From NCBI GenBank assembly GCA_954871525.1, contig OX940868.1, positions 28,515,056 to 28,579,055 on the forward strand: DNA of 64,000 bases, given 5' to 3'. This document shows positions 10,899 to 23,475 of this stretch, one piece after another. The translations under genes and the position numbers were made by a program. A model generated the notes under the pieces. The model did no database searches, was not told the origin of the DNA, and worked only from the letters and a program-made list of their open reading frames with translations. The DNA is from Parietaria judaica. Its lineage: Eukaryota > Streptophyta > Magnoliopsida > Rosales > Urticaceae. Numbering within the stretch: position 1 is the stretch's first letter; the number at the start of each line of letters is the position of its first letter.

Positions 10899-13800
10899 AG
10901 TAGATATAACTTGAACTTTTGGAATTGGCATAAGATGATTGATTCTTCTTGTTAACAAACGAATGTTTTTAAAGAAACATGTGTTCGTATTAATATAATG
11001 CTTTAATAGAACTATAATATTGTATTATATTCCCTTGAGTGTATATATATGTTTAATGTTTTGTAATTTTGTTTAGTTTTTTAGAGAATGACAAATTGTA
11101 GTGAATGCAGTGAGTCCAAAATGGTACAACACTATTGGTAGGGTCTCACTCTCCCACGAGCCAAAGTGATAATTGATACACATCGATATTACACTCTCTT
11201 TTTTCCTTTCTTTTTCTTTTTTGTTCCGTTAATGTTGTATGGTGGAGAATATTGGACATTTGTTTTGGAATAAAACGTGTCGAATTCAAATATATAAATT
11301 AAAACGAGAGCAATAAATCAACATACCAATCGTGATGTACTACGAAGTCTACGAACAAGGGTCACGAGTAAATCTATTTCTTTTTGTTCTTTTTGCTTTA
11401 TTTTTTAATTTAATTTGATCCACTTGTTTCAAGAATCAAGATTGCCAAAGAGAGATAGAGAGAAGCTTTGATGTGGAAAGCACAATAGAGATCGATCCAA
11501 AAAAATCGACATTGGAAGATTGCACATGTTTTTTTAATCATTTAAATTCGTTTCATTTTAAAGTTTATTTCGATACTATAAACTTAAACACGTTTGGTAT
11601 ATTTCATCATAAAACACGCAAGTTGAACGTAAATTGTCAACTGATATAGAAATGCCTGTCATTTATATTTGCTTATATCGAATGTCGTATAACAAATTTG
11701 GAAGTTAGGAAAATACTTTTGATATAAAATGCATTAGGTTTAGGAAGAAATTAAATAAATTGTAATTAGTCAAATATTACGTAAACAAAAAGAAGTTTGA
11801 ATAAGAATATAATAATAAAAATATGTCTAAAGAAAAGGCTTGACTTATTCATTGATTGTGTTCAAATGTGTCTGAAAGAAAGAGGTCTTGGATGCTAAAT
11901 TAACGACATTAACTACATGTTATTTGATACTTTCAAAATTATTAGATTCTCGCATAAAGTTATACTTTCAAATTTTTATTTTTTATTTTTGCCTAAAAAT
12001 TCACAATAAATGAACAACAACTATTAATTTCTTTTGTTCAATTTCATGTGAGCCATCGAAACACTAAATTTGTCGGTTATCACTTATTTTGAGCATGTAA
12101 TATTGTTAGCTTTGGGTTTTGCTCGTTTGAGGATTCTCTAGCCTTTGTCCAGGAAGCTTTGTTTGTTTGATGAAATTGAATGATAGTGATTGGACGTTTT
12201 TTCCTCGCCCGAGTCGCACCCGTATGGGATGCTCGGAGATGTTTTAATAAGACTCTTCCATATTTAAAAAAAAATAACAACAACAAAATATGATTTTTTA
12301 AAATGAGCGTATACACATACAATCACAGTGCACATGTAGCTCTGTTTGCATGTGAAATAGTATTACACGAAGGTTGTGCCATTATATATTTGTAATACAC
12401 ACATATTGTACTTTACTATATACGTGTGGTTATTATTGTATTATTTATAAATGAAACTTATTTATATATATATATATATTATACAACTCTCTTTTAGGGT
12501 TTGAAAAAGTTAATAAAAATACCTAATGTTTGCAGTTTGCAGTTTGCACTACTACATTATCCCATTTTTATATTTTTATTATCGCATTTATGGAGACCAC
12601 ATTTCTTTTATATATTTTTTCTATATAAATTTGAACTATTGTGTTACTATTCATGAATGAAAAAGAAAAGCATATATTATGGAACCAAGAAAAAAAAAAA
12701 AAAAAAAGAGACGCTTTTATAGTTATTCTATCAATCTGTATGACAGCAAAGAAATTGAAAAAAAAAAACTAATTAAAAAAAATCGTAAGCAAAAAATGTT
12801 AGTATAAAAAGTCTAAATGTAACTTAAAATCTTATAAGTTACGAATAACTTCATGTTAATTGGTAAAGGTCGAACATGTTGGGCTGTTGGAGACAAAACT
12901 CGCACGTGCGAAGTGTGGCGGATTTAAGCGTGTGAAACGTGTGTCCTGTGTTATTTAATTCACAATTTATACGGTAGAGTAGGAGGGTGTATGTCAGTTA
13001 GTATAGGATGCGTTGTACAGTATCAAATCCCAGCTACACCTTAAGCTACTCTATTTTTTTTCTTTTCTCAAAAGATGTTTGATTTTCTTAATTCTTGCTT
13101 TTTCTTTTGTGCTTTTGCCGCAGATGCTCTCGTAATCTTTCATCATCGTCCTCTCTTAATCTTTTAACAATTATACGAGGTGTGAAATTACGAAATGGCC
13201 CCCACTTAAAGTAATGCTTAATGCCCCCAGCGTTACAATTCATTTTTATTTTTATTTTTATTATTATTATTATTTTTAGAAATAGGAATCGGGTCGTTCT
13301 TCTTGAGCCCGACGAGTGCCTGAAAACCGTATCTTTTCATGGTTAAGATATTATCTTCAGAACTGGCATCAATGTTTGATTACCAACTCTGAATGTATGT
13401 TATACGCGGATTTCTTTTTTAATTTATTGATTCTCAACATTAATTTCAAGTTTCACGACATCAAAAACATTCTCAATACTTTTAATTCGTATGTTCTAAC
13501 TCTTACAAATAAAAAAAAGCGTACAAGATTCTTGAAAAAAATAATAATAAAAGAAGACAGCAAACATAAAAACTAAAAAGTTCTCCGATTTGGTTTGTTT
13601 TAAATTAAGACTTAACTCGTTTGTGGATTTCGGGTATTTGAAAGAAATGTAATTTTATTATTATAACTAGTGCAAGTCCAAATTTATGTCCACTTTGCGT
13701 GTGAGAAATTTTCTACCTTTTTCTTTAATTCTTTCAAAACTTAATCTAACTTCATTGTATTTAATTAGGTAACATGTATGAACACAGAATTCAGAAAAAT

Positions 13801-15909
13801 GACATACAAGAAAAGAACCACCAATCATGTTAGCCAAAATGAAGATTAATAAATGAAGTTTATTTTCTATACGTAATCACGTATACATGTAATGTAGCAT
13901 GTAGATATAAGAGGTTGGTTTTCTTAGTCAAATTAAATGTACTTTTTTGTTAATTTCTAATTAATGTTACACCTCCCCATGCTGTGACGATTACTTTCCT
14001 TTGCATTTTATAAACGATGAAAATCAAATACCTTATCCTCTAAGTTTGACTATTTAAAATTAGGCAAGTTAGTTTGTATTTTAGGAACTAATTATAAATT
14101 ATACCCATTGTAATGAGTAGTCATGTTAATATGGTTAAGCCCAAACTTCTTTGCAATTTTTGCAACCAACCGAATTTCCCCAGCCCAAAAAATTGAAATC
14201 AAAATTCGGGTTCGGGTTCTTTTCGCAATTAATAATCCAAATTTTGATTTTTTTTATCAAAAAATGTAAATTTATCTGAACTTTTATATCTATAATTAAT
14301 GTTCCGATTCAAAATAATAATTATTAAATGAATTTAAAACAAAATGTTATGTTCTTTTAAAAAATCAAAATTTTCAATTTAAAATTCCGGCTCCATATTG
14401 AAAAACATATAAACCCCTTTTTTTTTCCTACCACATTTACATGCCAACGACGAGTAGTACTAGTTTTGTAACATTATCATCTTATGATCACCAAAAACCT
14501 ACAAAAAATTGTTTTTGATTTTTCCAAAAAAACCCTAAAGAAATTGTATTGGAAACCAAGTAGGAAAAGTTTGAATATATGTATCTCCAAAAGTAGAATG
14601 TTTGGATGCAAAAGTCTCCACGATTGCACGCACAAAAGCAACACCTAAAGATCGTTTTCAATATCCATTTGTGCACAATTCTTGAATGTGCCATGTAGTA
14701 AAGACACATGTTTCATAAATAGTAAACGTATTGTCAATTATAACGATGCTCGGTGTAGATATAAAATATAATCTTGACTAAATCAACGTTTGATTACTGC
14801 AAAACTAAATGGATATTTACGACATAAGTATCTACTTTTATATCGTGTATGAGCATATTCTCAATATTCTTCAATAATAATAGTATGCAAATACTACAAA
14901 ATAATGTCGATGTCAATTTTCATTCATATCGAGTCAACGCTTGTTAAGCTACATAAAAAAAGGGCCTCTCATGAATTTAATCATAGACGTAAATATTCTT
15001 TCGTATAACAGATTTTTAAAAGAAATTGACAAAATTGAACTTCGATATTACTTTTTGCCCTTTAGATGATAATTGTGAATGTGCTGACGGGCTTGTTATA
15101 AAATTTGGTATTTATGCCGCGAAACTCTCAACCAAATTATTGTTTTATTGGACGGGAGTATGTACTAAGCTAGCCATTGGATTTAAAAGGAATAGTGGGG
15201 CTTGCATATTACTTTTGGTTTCATTGACTAAGAATGGTGAATATCTATTCTTTAATATTCTTATTTCTTTTTTTGAATAGGAAATATTCTCATTTCTTAA
15301 TGTATGTAAAAATAGTGTAATTATAACCTACAGCCAAAGAAGAAGCAAAGGACTGTTCTTGTAACGTTTTGTCAATTATCATTTCGGACACACATTTCTG
15401 CGATTATCCCTTAATAAAAATTTTAAATAACGCTCTAGTTTCTTTGTCAAGATAGGAAAGATGAAAAAATATTACAAACAAATCCCAATTGTTGATTTGC
15501 GCAAGAATGCCTACCGCGATTCAATCAAATTTATGAAATTTCATCTCGCTTACGACCACAACAAAAGAGATTTGAAAGTTCTACTGAAAAAATCCTAAAG
15601 CAAAACGACAAGCACAATGATAAGAAAAACAACATATTTGCATAAATATTAGAGGCAAATTGTGATAACAAAACATGTTCGAAGAAAAACAGAAGATACC
15701 TTTTTTTTCTTTCTAAGGTAGATTAAGATAAAACGGATATTTGTGACAATCCGATAATTTCAGTTAAGACAAAGGATAGTTACTCATTTTATAAGCTATT
15801 AATTGAATCAATAAAAGAAACTTGGTAAACTTTTTAATCTTATCTATTTCAAAAATGATTTGTGGTCAATACTAGTCATTAATTAGTCAATAATAAAACG
15901 AACTATAAT
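10899..15909. other. Gene-free AT-rich region
   Basis: About 5 kb without a supportable gene. The open frames at 12080-12322, 13316-13576, 14488-14709 and 15026-15280 have no recognisable domains, codon bias or splice structure. It contains AT, poly-A and poly-T runs (12467-12480, 12689-12706) but no clear transposon ends. Confidence 0.55.
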
Positions 15910-16091
15910 ATGCAGTAGTACCTCTATAAATTAATACTCGATAAATTAATATCTCGATTAATTAATACTTTTTTCCGGTCCCGACTTGTACTAACGTAGT
16001 TAAATTTTTACCTCGATAAATTAATAAACTCGATAATATAATAAATTTCTCCGGTCCCGACCTTATTAATTTATAGAGGTTCAACTGTATA
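15910..16091. mobile_element. MITE, 'CCTCTATAAATTAATA' family, best copy
   Basis: The left end 'tgcagtagtacctctataaa' and the inverted right end 'atacagttgaacctctataa' form terminal inverted repeats of about 25 bp that continue into ATTAATA. Internally, 'ccggtcccgac' occurs twice. About 180 bp, non-coding. Related sequences are common in eudicot genomes; I do not assign a superfamily. Other copies are at 9713-9895, 20930-21022 and 53372-53537. Confidence 0.65.
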
Positions 16092-18025
16092 TATAAGTAT
16101 ATATATATATATCTAATGGCAACTTAAATAGAATAAGAATTGATTTTCTAACTATATTAATCAACATCCAAATCGCTAAATAGAACGACATGATCATTAC
16201 ACAGTATCAATTTTTGGCTTCATTCAATAATGCAAGACATTTGAATACCAAAATAATTTCATCACATTTTTGACAAGCCATCATATTTATTTTTTTCTGA
16301 GAAGTAAAATTATACTAATTAAGGAGATTGTTATACATTAAAAAAAAATGTTTTATTGGATGTCGTGAATGCACCTATATTTAAAAAATAATAAAAATAA
16401 AAAATCTTAGTATGTCGTCCATTCCATTGCATGTTAGATTTATAACTAAAAATATGTAGAAGTAAGTAACCGTATAAAAAAATATACGGTATAATCAAAT
16501 TGTCGAAGTAATCGTATAATAAATCGAGTTTATACTTTATTTATAGTGTATAACTGTATATTATTATTACCCTAAGAGTTTAATACGTTTCCGCAAATAA
16601 CCCTAAAACTTAAGGGCATTAGTGGAAATTAATTAGTAGCAACGAAATGGAAGCATAGTGGTTTGATGAAATGGAAGTAAATTGTTTGGGATTGGAATAA
16701 GAAATAATGTTATATTTCTGACACAGAGCTCAAGAAAAACACTCTGACCCAATCAGCTTAAAGGATAGCTGTTTTCTGTTTCTGTCTCTACTACTCTATT
16801 TCTCAGGTTTAACTTTACTCTACTACTACCCTGATTAAAATCACATTTTTTAATTATTTTACATTCTTAAAAACTTAATTTCACTACTGAAAAAAAAAAA
16901 AAGAATAATTCTCACTCTCGTGCCGTACTAAGATTCAAGTTCATGGTAAGTACATGTTTTTATTGCGTAATAAACCTCTGTTACTAATATTATAATAACA
17001 TATTAAGGATATTTACGAGATAAGTACTTAATCTTGTATCAAGTCTATATGTATATTTCCATCTGTTTTAGCGACATACTTATTCAAGGTCTCAAAACGA
17101 CATCACGGTCCAGTTTTGTTCATTTAGAATTAACACGTAGTAAACTAGATACACATGTGTCTAGTGTAATAAAAATGTTGAATAATGATGTTTTTGAAAT
17201 TTAATCGTAAGTTTGTATATAGGTCTCTTGAGCTTCGCGTAAGAGATTTTAGCAAGACATGGATGAAATTGGAGCTTGAGACTGATTTGTCAATTTTAAG
17301 GTACTTAAGTTAGGAATATGCTAGATAGATTGAATACAAATTGAGTATTTATGCCGCAAATGCTTTTACTTATTATAATATAGAAAAGAAAAAAGGGTTA
17401 AACCAAGGGGGATTGTGATGGCAATGGCATATTGGCGTGACATGACATTCATCCATCAATTTCCTTCTTGAGATACTAAAAAGGAACACACTCGATTAAT
17501 TTAATGAACAATTAGAAAAAATTAACCATTAATTAACAATAACACTTAAAGTGTTCCTTATCTTTAGGACATTTAACTAAGGTGTACATGTATCTAAACC
17601 AACGACTTTTGGTGTCATTAGGGGAAAATGCAGGGAATAATGTTTAGGATAGTGTGCTAAGCCTAAGCTACATTATGGTCCTAAATTATTATTTTGTCAA
17701 GAATTAAGAATAAATGCCAATAATTGTTCCATTAATTTTTTTATTAGTTACTAGATTTAAGCTTTTGGTAGCAATACCCGATATACTTTTAGAAAATAAA
17801 ATAATATATTTTTTTAAATATGCATATTTAAGAATATCATCGTAAAATTTATTATTTTTCTCTAATTTTTTTGAATTTTTCATCTTAAATATTTGTAAGT
17901 AACTAGTTTTCAATAGTCTCCTACTCTCGAATAACAATATATCTTACAAAACAATTTGACGCTTTTTAATTTTTTTTTTTACTAGAGTATCACCATTGAC
18001 CAAGATTACAAGTCACAATACATGT
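16092..18025. other. Intergenic DNA, no feature seen
   Basis: AT-rich spacer. The reverse-strand open frame at 17704-17937 is low-complexity and shows no similarity. A pyrimidine-rich patch at 16780-16830 looks leader-like but has no gene after it. Confidence 0.55.
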
Positions 18026-18039
18026 TGTAAGAACACTGT

Positions 18040-18752
18040 TTGTTCTTTTTGTTTTTGTCATCATGTGTTGTATTAACAGGTTGTCCAGACATCGGATGGG
18101 TCAACATGTTGCTGAAGATTCACGCCTTTATTGAAGAGATATGCTGCTGGAGTCAAAGATATTCGTGGAGTTATCACCGCGATCAGCCAGCTCAATTCGA
18201 TATCTTTATCCTATTGAGTCTGATTGATTCGATTGAGGTTACCGTTGGTGATTTCAGTCCCGCTGATTGTGTGTGCCCTGATTGCCGTAATTGGATGCCA
18301 AGGAGACCGGCGTATATAGCCTTTGCTAGATGTGGCTGGAACATCGAGCACTTTGAACGAAAGATACATAATTGCTTAAATCAGAATTGGAGAGTCTTGA
18401 GATCTTGCTTGAGAGAAGTGACGACTGGCTGGAGACAGTTGACGACATCACAAGACTGTTCTGAAGAGAAGCAAAGCTTTTTCCTGGAGTCGGATCACTA
18501 GCTGCGCCTAGTCTTGAGGGGGAGTTGTCTATTCCCTTGTGAAACTCATTTAAGTATCCTGTATGACCGAGTAACATTGTGTAAATATTTTCCAGTGAAA
18601 TAAAGCTTCTGGGTCAGTGCCCCACATAGTAGGTTCCCACGAGGGGTTCGCGAACTGTGTTACCAAATATCGCGTGTCCACTTGTGTTTTTCTTTCATGC
18701 ATATTCGGTCTTTGTGCGTTTGTAGTGCTGTGTAGACAATCTTGTCTAGACA
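18040..18752 (+). mobile_element. LTR retrotransposon remnant with short 3' LTR
   Basis: The last 227 bp (18526-18752) look like a short LTR: it starts TGTCTA and ends TAGACA (perfect inverted termini). It follows a purine-rich tract, gagggggagt, like a polypurine tract. It carries AATAAA (18599-18604) and the word 'ggttcccacgaggggttcgc', typical of Copia LTR R/U5 regions. The upstream 480 bp is open for 153 codons but matches no gag, protease, integrase or reverse-transcriptase motif that I can see, so it is probably internal or untranslated element sequence. No 5' LTR was found. An alternative LTR end is TAGACA at 18733-18738. Confidence 0.5.
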
Positions 18753-19440
18753 TTATTACCAACATCCTTGATACCCGATTTCACATGTAAGAACAACAAC
18801 TGATATCATTGGAATTGGATTTTTTTTGCAACAATGACCTTAAGTGAGATTTCTTTAAAAAGCATACCCTCTTTCGACACTATTCATGTTTCTTAACATG
18901 GGGTATTTAAGGGTATGGATTTAATTCAAAACCAAAATAAGGTCTTTTAGCAATTTATTTCGTCAAGTTTACATATGTAACGCACATATTTATTTGCGTT
19001 TCGTTGAAATTAAACTGAGGATCTCTCGAAAGTCATGTAGTGACATTCATAACGTACCAAACAAGCTCAGTTTTTTTTCTCTCATTTTAGTTTGAGTAGC
19101 CAAACTAGGGTACCATGTAAAGTTGAAGGGCGTAATTGCAAATTATTCTTAGGGTACCAAACAAGCTCATGTAGTGAAAAACTAACTTAATAGACATGTA
19201 CCAACTAACCCCGAAAAATGTATTTGTCTATAACATGAAAGAAAATATTATTTTCATCCGGCTTAACTAAAAATAAGTATTTAACGTTAATTTTCCAGAG
19301 TACTTTTATTATTTGTTTATCTTTGAAGCCCTCCAATTAATGTTTGAGCAGAAGAATAATTGGATTGGATTGGGGATTCTCTCTCCTCCACTCTCTCTCT
19401 CCGGACAAAGAGTGTAATAAAGTGGGAATTGTACGCCAAC
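18753..19440. other. Upstream region of the Aux/IAA gene
   Basis: AT-rich spacer. 'gtaccaaacaagctca' occurs twice (near 19046 and 19154), a small direct repeat. No coding sequence. Confidence 0.5.
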
Positions 19441-19446
19441 GAAGGG

Positions 19447-19489
19447 CTATAAACCAAAACTGTGTTTTTGTGTTGTAGAGAGAGAGACA
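19447..19489 (+). promoter_or_regulatory. Core promoter of the Aux/IAA gene (TATA and AuxRE core)
   Basis: TATAAA at 19448-19453 lies about 330 bp before the start codon. GAGACA, the complement of the auxin-response core TGTCTC bound by ARF factors, lies at 19484-19489, close to where transcription should begin. Auxin feedback induction is usual for Aux/IAA genes; a single 6-mer is weak evidence on its own. Confidence 0.5.
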
Positions 19490-19515
19490 AAGAGAGAGAG
19501 AATCAAAATATATTG

Positions 19516-19550
19516 CTTCTTCTTCTTCTTCTTCTTCTTCTTCTTCTTCT
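19516..19550 (+). repeat. (CTT)n microsatellite in the Aux/IAA 5' leader
   Basis: About 11 to 12 CTT units between the putative transcription start and the ATG. No upstream ATG occurs between the predicted start site (about 19480) and 19779. Confidence 0.85.
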
Positions 19551-19778
19551 CATCTCATTCTCATCGAACGAACAACAGAGCGTGCTTGGCTTTGCTTCCT
19601 CAGCTCAACAAACCAACCCACTGATTGCGTGCTCTCATTCCGTTCACCAAAAAGGAACCTCCTTTCCTTTGTTCTCGCTTATCATAGCCTCCCTCCTCTC
19701 TGTTGTGCCAACGAATCTTCGAAGCTCATCAGTTAAAACCGACGCTCGTAATACTCATACCCATCATCATCATCGTCA

Positions 19779-21930
19779 ATGGAGGAAGGGAAGGCGAGAA
19801 GAGGAGAGGAGGCGTGTCCTCAGCTCCTCGACCTGATGATTTCCAAACACAGGGATCAGTGGCTTCTGACCCGCTCGGAGAGAGACCGGGCCGACGAGAG
19901 GAGCCTCGAGCTCAGGCTCGGCCTCGGCCTCGGCCCGCCGGGCGACGCGTGGGCGCGACGCAGCGACGGCGGTAGACGCCGGTCGCCGGTTCTCTCGCTG
20001 GGGAACAACACGGCTGTGCCCAGCAGCACTGCCCAGAAAAGGTTCGTTCTCTTCTCTTCACTGTGCTCTCGCTAGAGGGCACGAGGTGTTCACGTTCTCA
20101 GCCATTGCTGACCTGAGTGGTCCATGCAGGAGAAATTTCTTTACATTTATTCTCGTGTTTTAGATCTTGTTTCGTCTTCTTTACCTGCTATTTTTTCTGC
20201 AACTATTATTTTTTTATGTTATTATTAATTAATTAATTAATTTTCAATATGTTAGCTACAAATTTATTTTATTTTTAGGTGTTTTGAAAGGATTAAGTTC
20301 TGATTCGGCGATTCCTCTATTTTTTTTAATCCGGTTAAAAAAATTCAGAAATCCGGTTCTGTAGTTTTTTTTTTAATTTAGATCGTCCTAGGCTGATTAA
20401 CTCGCTTATATCTAAACAAATTAATTAAAATAATTATGTCGGCTTCGTATTTGATACCGTTTTAAATATCAACGGCTTGAGTTAGTTTTTAGAAATTTAT
20501 AGTGATGACTGATGATACTAATAAGGATGAATTTTGGTATATGAACAGAACCGCACCAGCTCCGGTGGTGGGATGGCCTCCGATCCGGTCCTTCAGAAAG
20601 AACATCGCCAGCACGAGCTCTTCCAAAACGACGTCGGATTCACAAAATGGTTTTCATCAGGGTAAGATGGCCGGCCACGGCGATTACAAGAAGAGCAACG
20701 AATCGGAGAAAGCGGTCGAGAAAATTAGCAGAGGTGAGAAGGGTCTGTTTGTGAAGATAAACATGGACGGAGTTCCCATCGGAAGGAAAGTCGACCTCAA
20801 AGCGTACGACGATTATCAAAAGCTCTCCTCTGCTGTCGATATTCTCTTTCGCGGGCTCCTTGCAGGTTTTTGTTCCTTCCTCAGTTTTTTTCTATTCAAT
20901 TATTGTCTTTCAGATCTAGCACGCTAATAATTTCGATTAAATAATATTACTAAATAACATTAATAATATAACAAAATTATCTGACTCTAATAATATTAAT
21001 TTATAGAGATTTTAGTATAGTCTATTTTGTTCTACTTCTATAACCGGAAAACACGTGTCTGTCCCGAGACTCCGTTCACCATCAAACAAGTAGATTAATA
21101 TCAAACACTAACATAGCAACATCTATAACATACCAAGAAGATGACAATAATTAATGTATATATTTGTTGTATAAAATACCCTGTTTCGTATTTGCCTACA
21201 TGTGACACAAACTGTCATCAAGTGTGTCGTTTAATGAATTTCTAGGATACATCATTTTTTGATATATGTAAGGATGTATATATCTGATTATTTGTCGGGT
21301 TGCTGTTGGAAATGAGCAGCGCAAAGAGATTCGAATGGCAGTGGAATCGAAGAGGAAGAGAAGGCGATAACAGGATTGTTGGACGGAAGTGGAGAATATA
21401 CTCTTGTTTACGAGGATAACGAAGGTGACAGAATGCTCGTCGGTGATGTCCCTTGGAAGTAAGCCTTTTCTTTTCATTATTATTCCACATCTTATCAACT
21501 TTTTCTAATTATACGTTGCTTTTTTTTTTTTATATAGCTTAACTTTTCACCCAGCCAAATTTAAATGCATGTAATTTTGTTACATACTATAGTTTTTCGA
21601 TTGTTACGGGGCTTGAATTCGTACGAGTTTACATGTTCAACCGCTAAGCTGCGCTCCTAATGATGATACGGGGTCTTAATTTTTTGTATTGTTTGTAATT
21701 TCTGCAGCATGTTTGTATCGACGGTGAAGAGGCTGCGAGTGCTGAAGAGCTCTGAGCTCTCTACTCTTAGCCGTGAGTTCCGGTCTTTTTTTGTTTCGCG
21801 ATTTAAAATGTTGATTATAAATTGTTTATGATTGTTAATTATGTATTTTTTTTGTTTTAATTTATTTGTTGCAGTTGTAAGTGGTAACGGTAAGCAAGAC
21901 CAAATGCTCCTTGGCTCTTCACTGAAGTGA
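19779..21930 (+). CDS. IAA26: Aux/IAA transcriptional repressor, IAA18/IAA26 type
   Basis: Five exons: 19779-20041, 20549-20865, 21320-21458, 21708-21772, 21875-21930, all with GT-AG introns and consistent phase, giving 279 aa. Domain I is the EAR repressor motif LELRLGLG (43-50), which recruits TOPLESS-type co-repressors. Domain II is the auxin degron [13 protein letters not shown] (94-106), seen by TIR1/AFB receptors. Domains III/IV form a PB1 fold (about 153-260) with the basic face at K157 and the acidic DNEGD motif (226-230) before GDVPW. The protein acts in the nucleus, holding ARF factors inactive until auxin triggers its degradation. 'LLAAQRDS' at the exon 2/3 join and 'STSSSK' after the degron are like IAA18/IAA26. 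Length fits that clade (about 270 aa). The orthology call is from memory; the family is certain. Intron 2 carries a degraded MITE. Confidence 0.95.
20930..21022 (+). mobile_element. Degenerate MITE inside Aux/IAA intron 2
   Basis: 'taatattaatttatagagat' and nearby 'taaataacattaataatat' match the right half of the MITE family at 15910-16091 and 53372-53537. Only part of the element is recognisable. It lies wholly within the second intron. Confidence 0.4.
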
Positions 21931-23443
21931 AGAGGAGAAAGATGGAGTTTTTAATGTGAAGAAATCCTATAGTAAAGTTTGGGGAGAGACTTGTTTTGCA
22001 CTTGTATTTTCATGTTTTGATTTTTTTTTTCTTTTCTTCTATATGCTAAAAAAGCTTATGAACTCATGTAATGTTTATGGATATCTTTTTTCCTTTTTTC
22101 TTTTTGCTGATAATGGTGTTAATTCCCCCTCGGGTCTTATTGTAGAAAAATGAAAATGGTTGTGTATGTGTCTTCTTTTTCTGGTTGGAAATAATGCTTT
22201 TTTACTTTGTTTATATACTTGGTACTATTGGAATAATTTAATGTGAAAAGGGGCTTCAAGGAATCTTTAAAGTAAGTGATTTATTGTGTTGGGGTGTGTC
22301 AATTCAATTGTGTAAAGTATATTTTTTAACCAAAAATAATTGTACTTGACTATGTATTATTAATCAATTCAAGTGGACAAAACAAGAAAGTAACTTAGAA
22401 ATTAGAACCAAAATTATAAATGCCGATAACACAGTTTCGCTCTCCATTTTATGGGCATGTCGCATGCGATGGATATATTGATGAGAAAGTCGAAAAATAA
22501 TTTTGAGTATTTTAACAATTTTTTTGTTTAAGTTAGAAATTACTTGTTTATCAACCTAAGACATAAATAATTAAAAAATCACACAATTAATAAGACATCA
22601 TATTGCTAGGTTATAATTGTATTTATATAAAAATAAGAATTATACTTGTAACTTATAGAAAATATAAATATACGATTACAATTAAAATAAGACATCATAT
22701 TGATAGGTTATAGTTGTATACGAAAATGTTGCATGCCGAAAGATTTTAAACCATGATTAGAACCATAATGTCCCACCTAAATACCTAATCACCTAGTTTT
22801 AAGCTTGATTAACTTGCTCCTAAAGTTCTGTTTTAGTGTGAAGGAAACAAATCTAAGTAATGATTTTATGGTGAATTATTGGTGTGTTAATTAGTTTGTA
22901 CAAACTACAACACTTTATATAGAGTTATTCGTTTAAATACAACGCTCTGAATTACATATACATGAGTAATTTTTGAAAATCCGGAATTTGGAATCTAGTT
23001 TATGTTTTTATCCAAACCAAAATTCCAATTCCTTTTTTCTTCTCTCAATATTTTTAATTCTATTCTTAATTAATTTTAATTATGTTTATTTACTATTATA
23101 TCTATTAAAAATATCCACGTGGATGAGCCTTAATAGAGCTTAAAAGGGTTATATGTCCTTATCAATTGATCATTAAAGATGAAACTACATTATATTCAAC
23201 ATCGTATCAAAGTTCATTAAGCTCAATAATGCCTTTAAGAAAAATGATACAACAAAAATAATTCACCATCTTGAGAATACATATTAATAAGAATCTCACA
23301 TAAAAACACAATTACTTCTCTCTTCTCAATTAATTTTGAAGTGCAACTGTAACTCCATCGTACTTACATCTCACTGTCTAAGTTAATTAATTTCTTACAA
23401 GATTGATACAACGAAGAAAAGAGATATTTCTTAGACCATTATG

Positions 23444-23475
<32 letters not shown>

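Noticed and set aside
18040..18501. 153-codon open frame as a possible gene
   Set aside because: No recognisable domain, and it leads directly into a polypurine-like tract and LTR, so it is treated as retroelement sequence.
19462..19836. 124-codon frame with poly-Leu before the Aux/IAA start
   Set aside because: Its ATG lies at or upstream of the expected transcription start, and the Leu run is the (CTT)n repeat.
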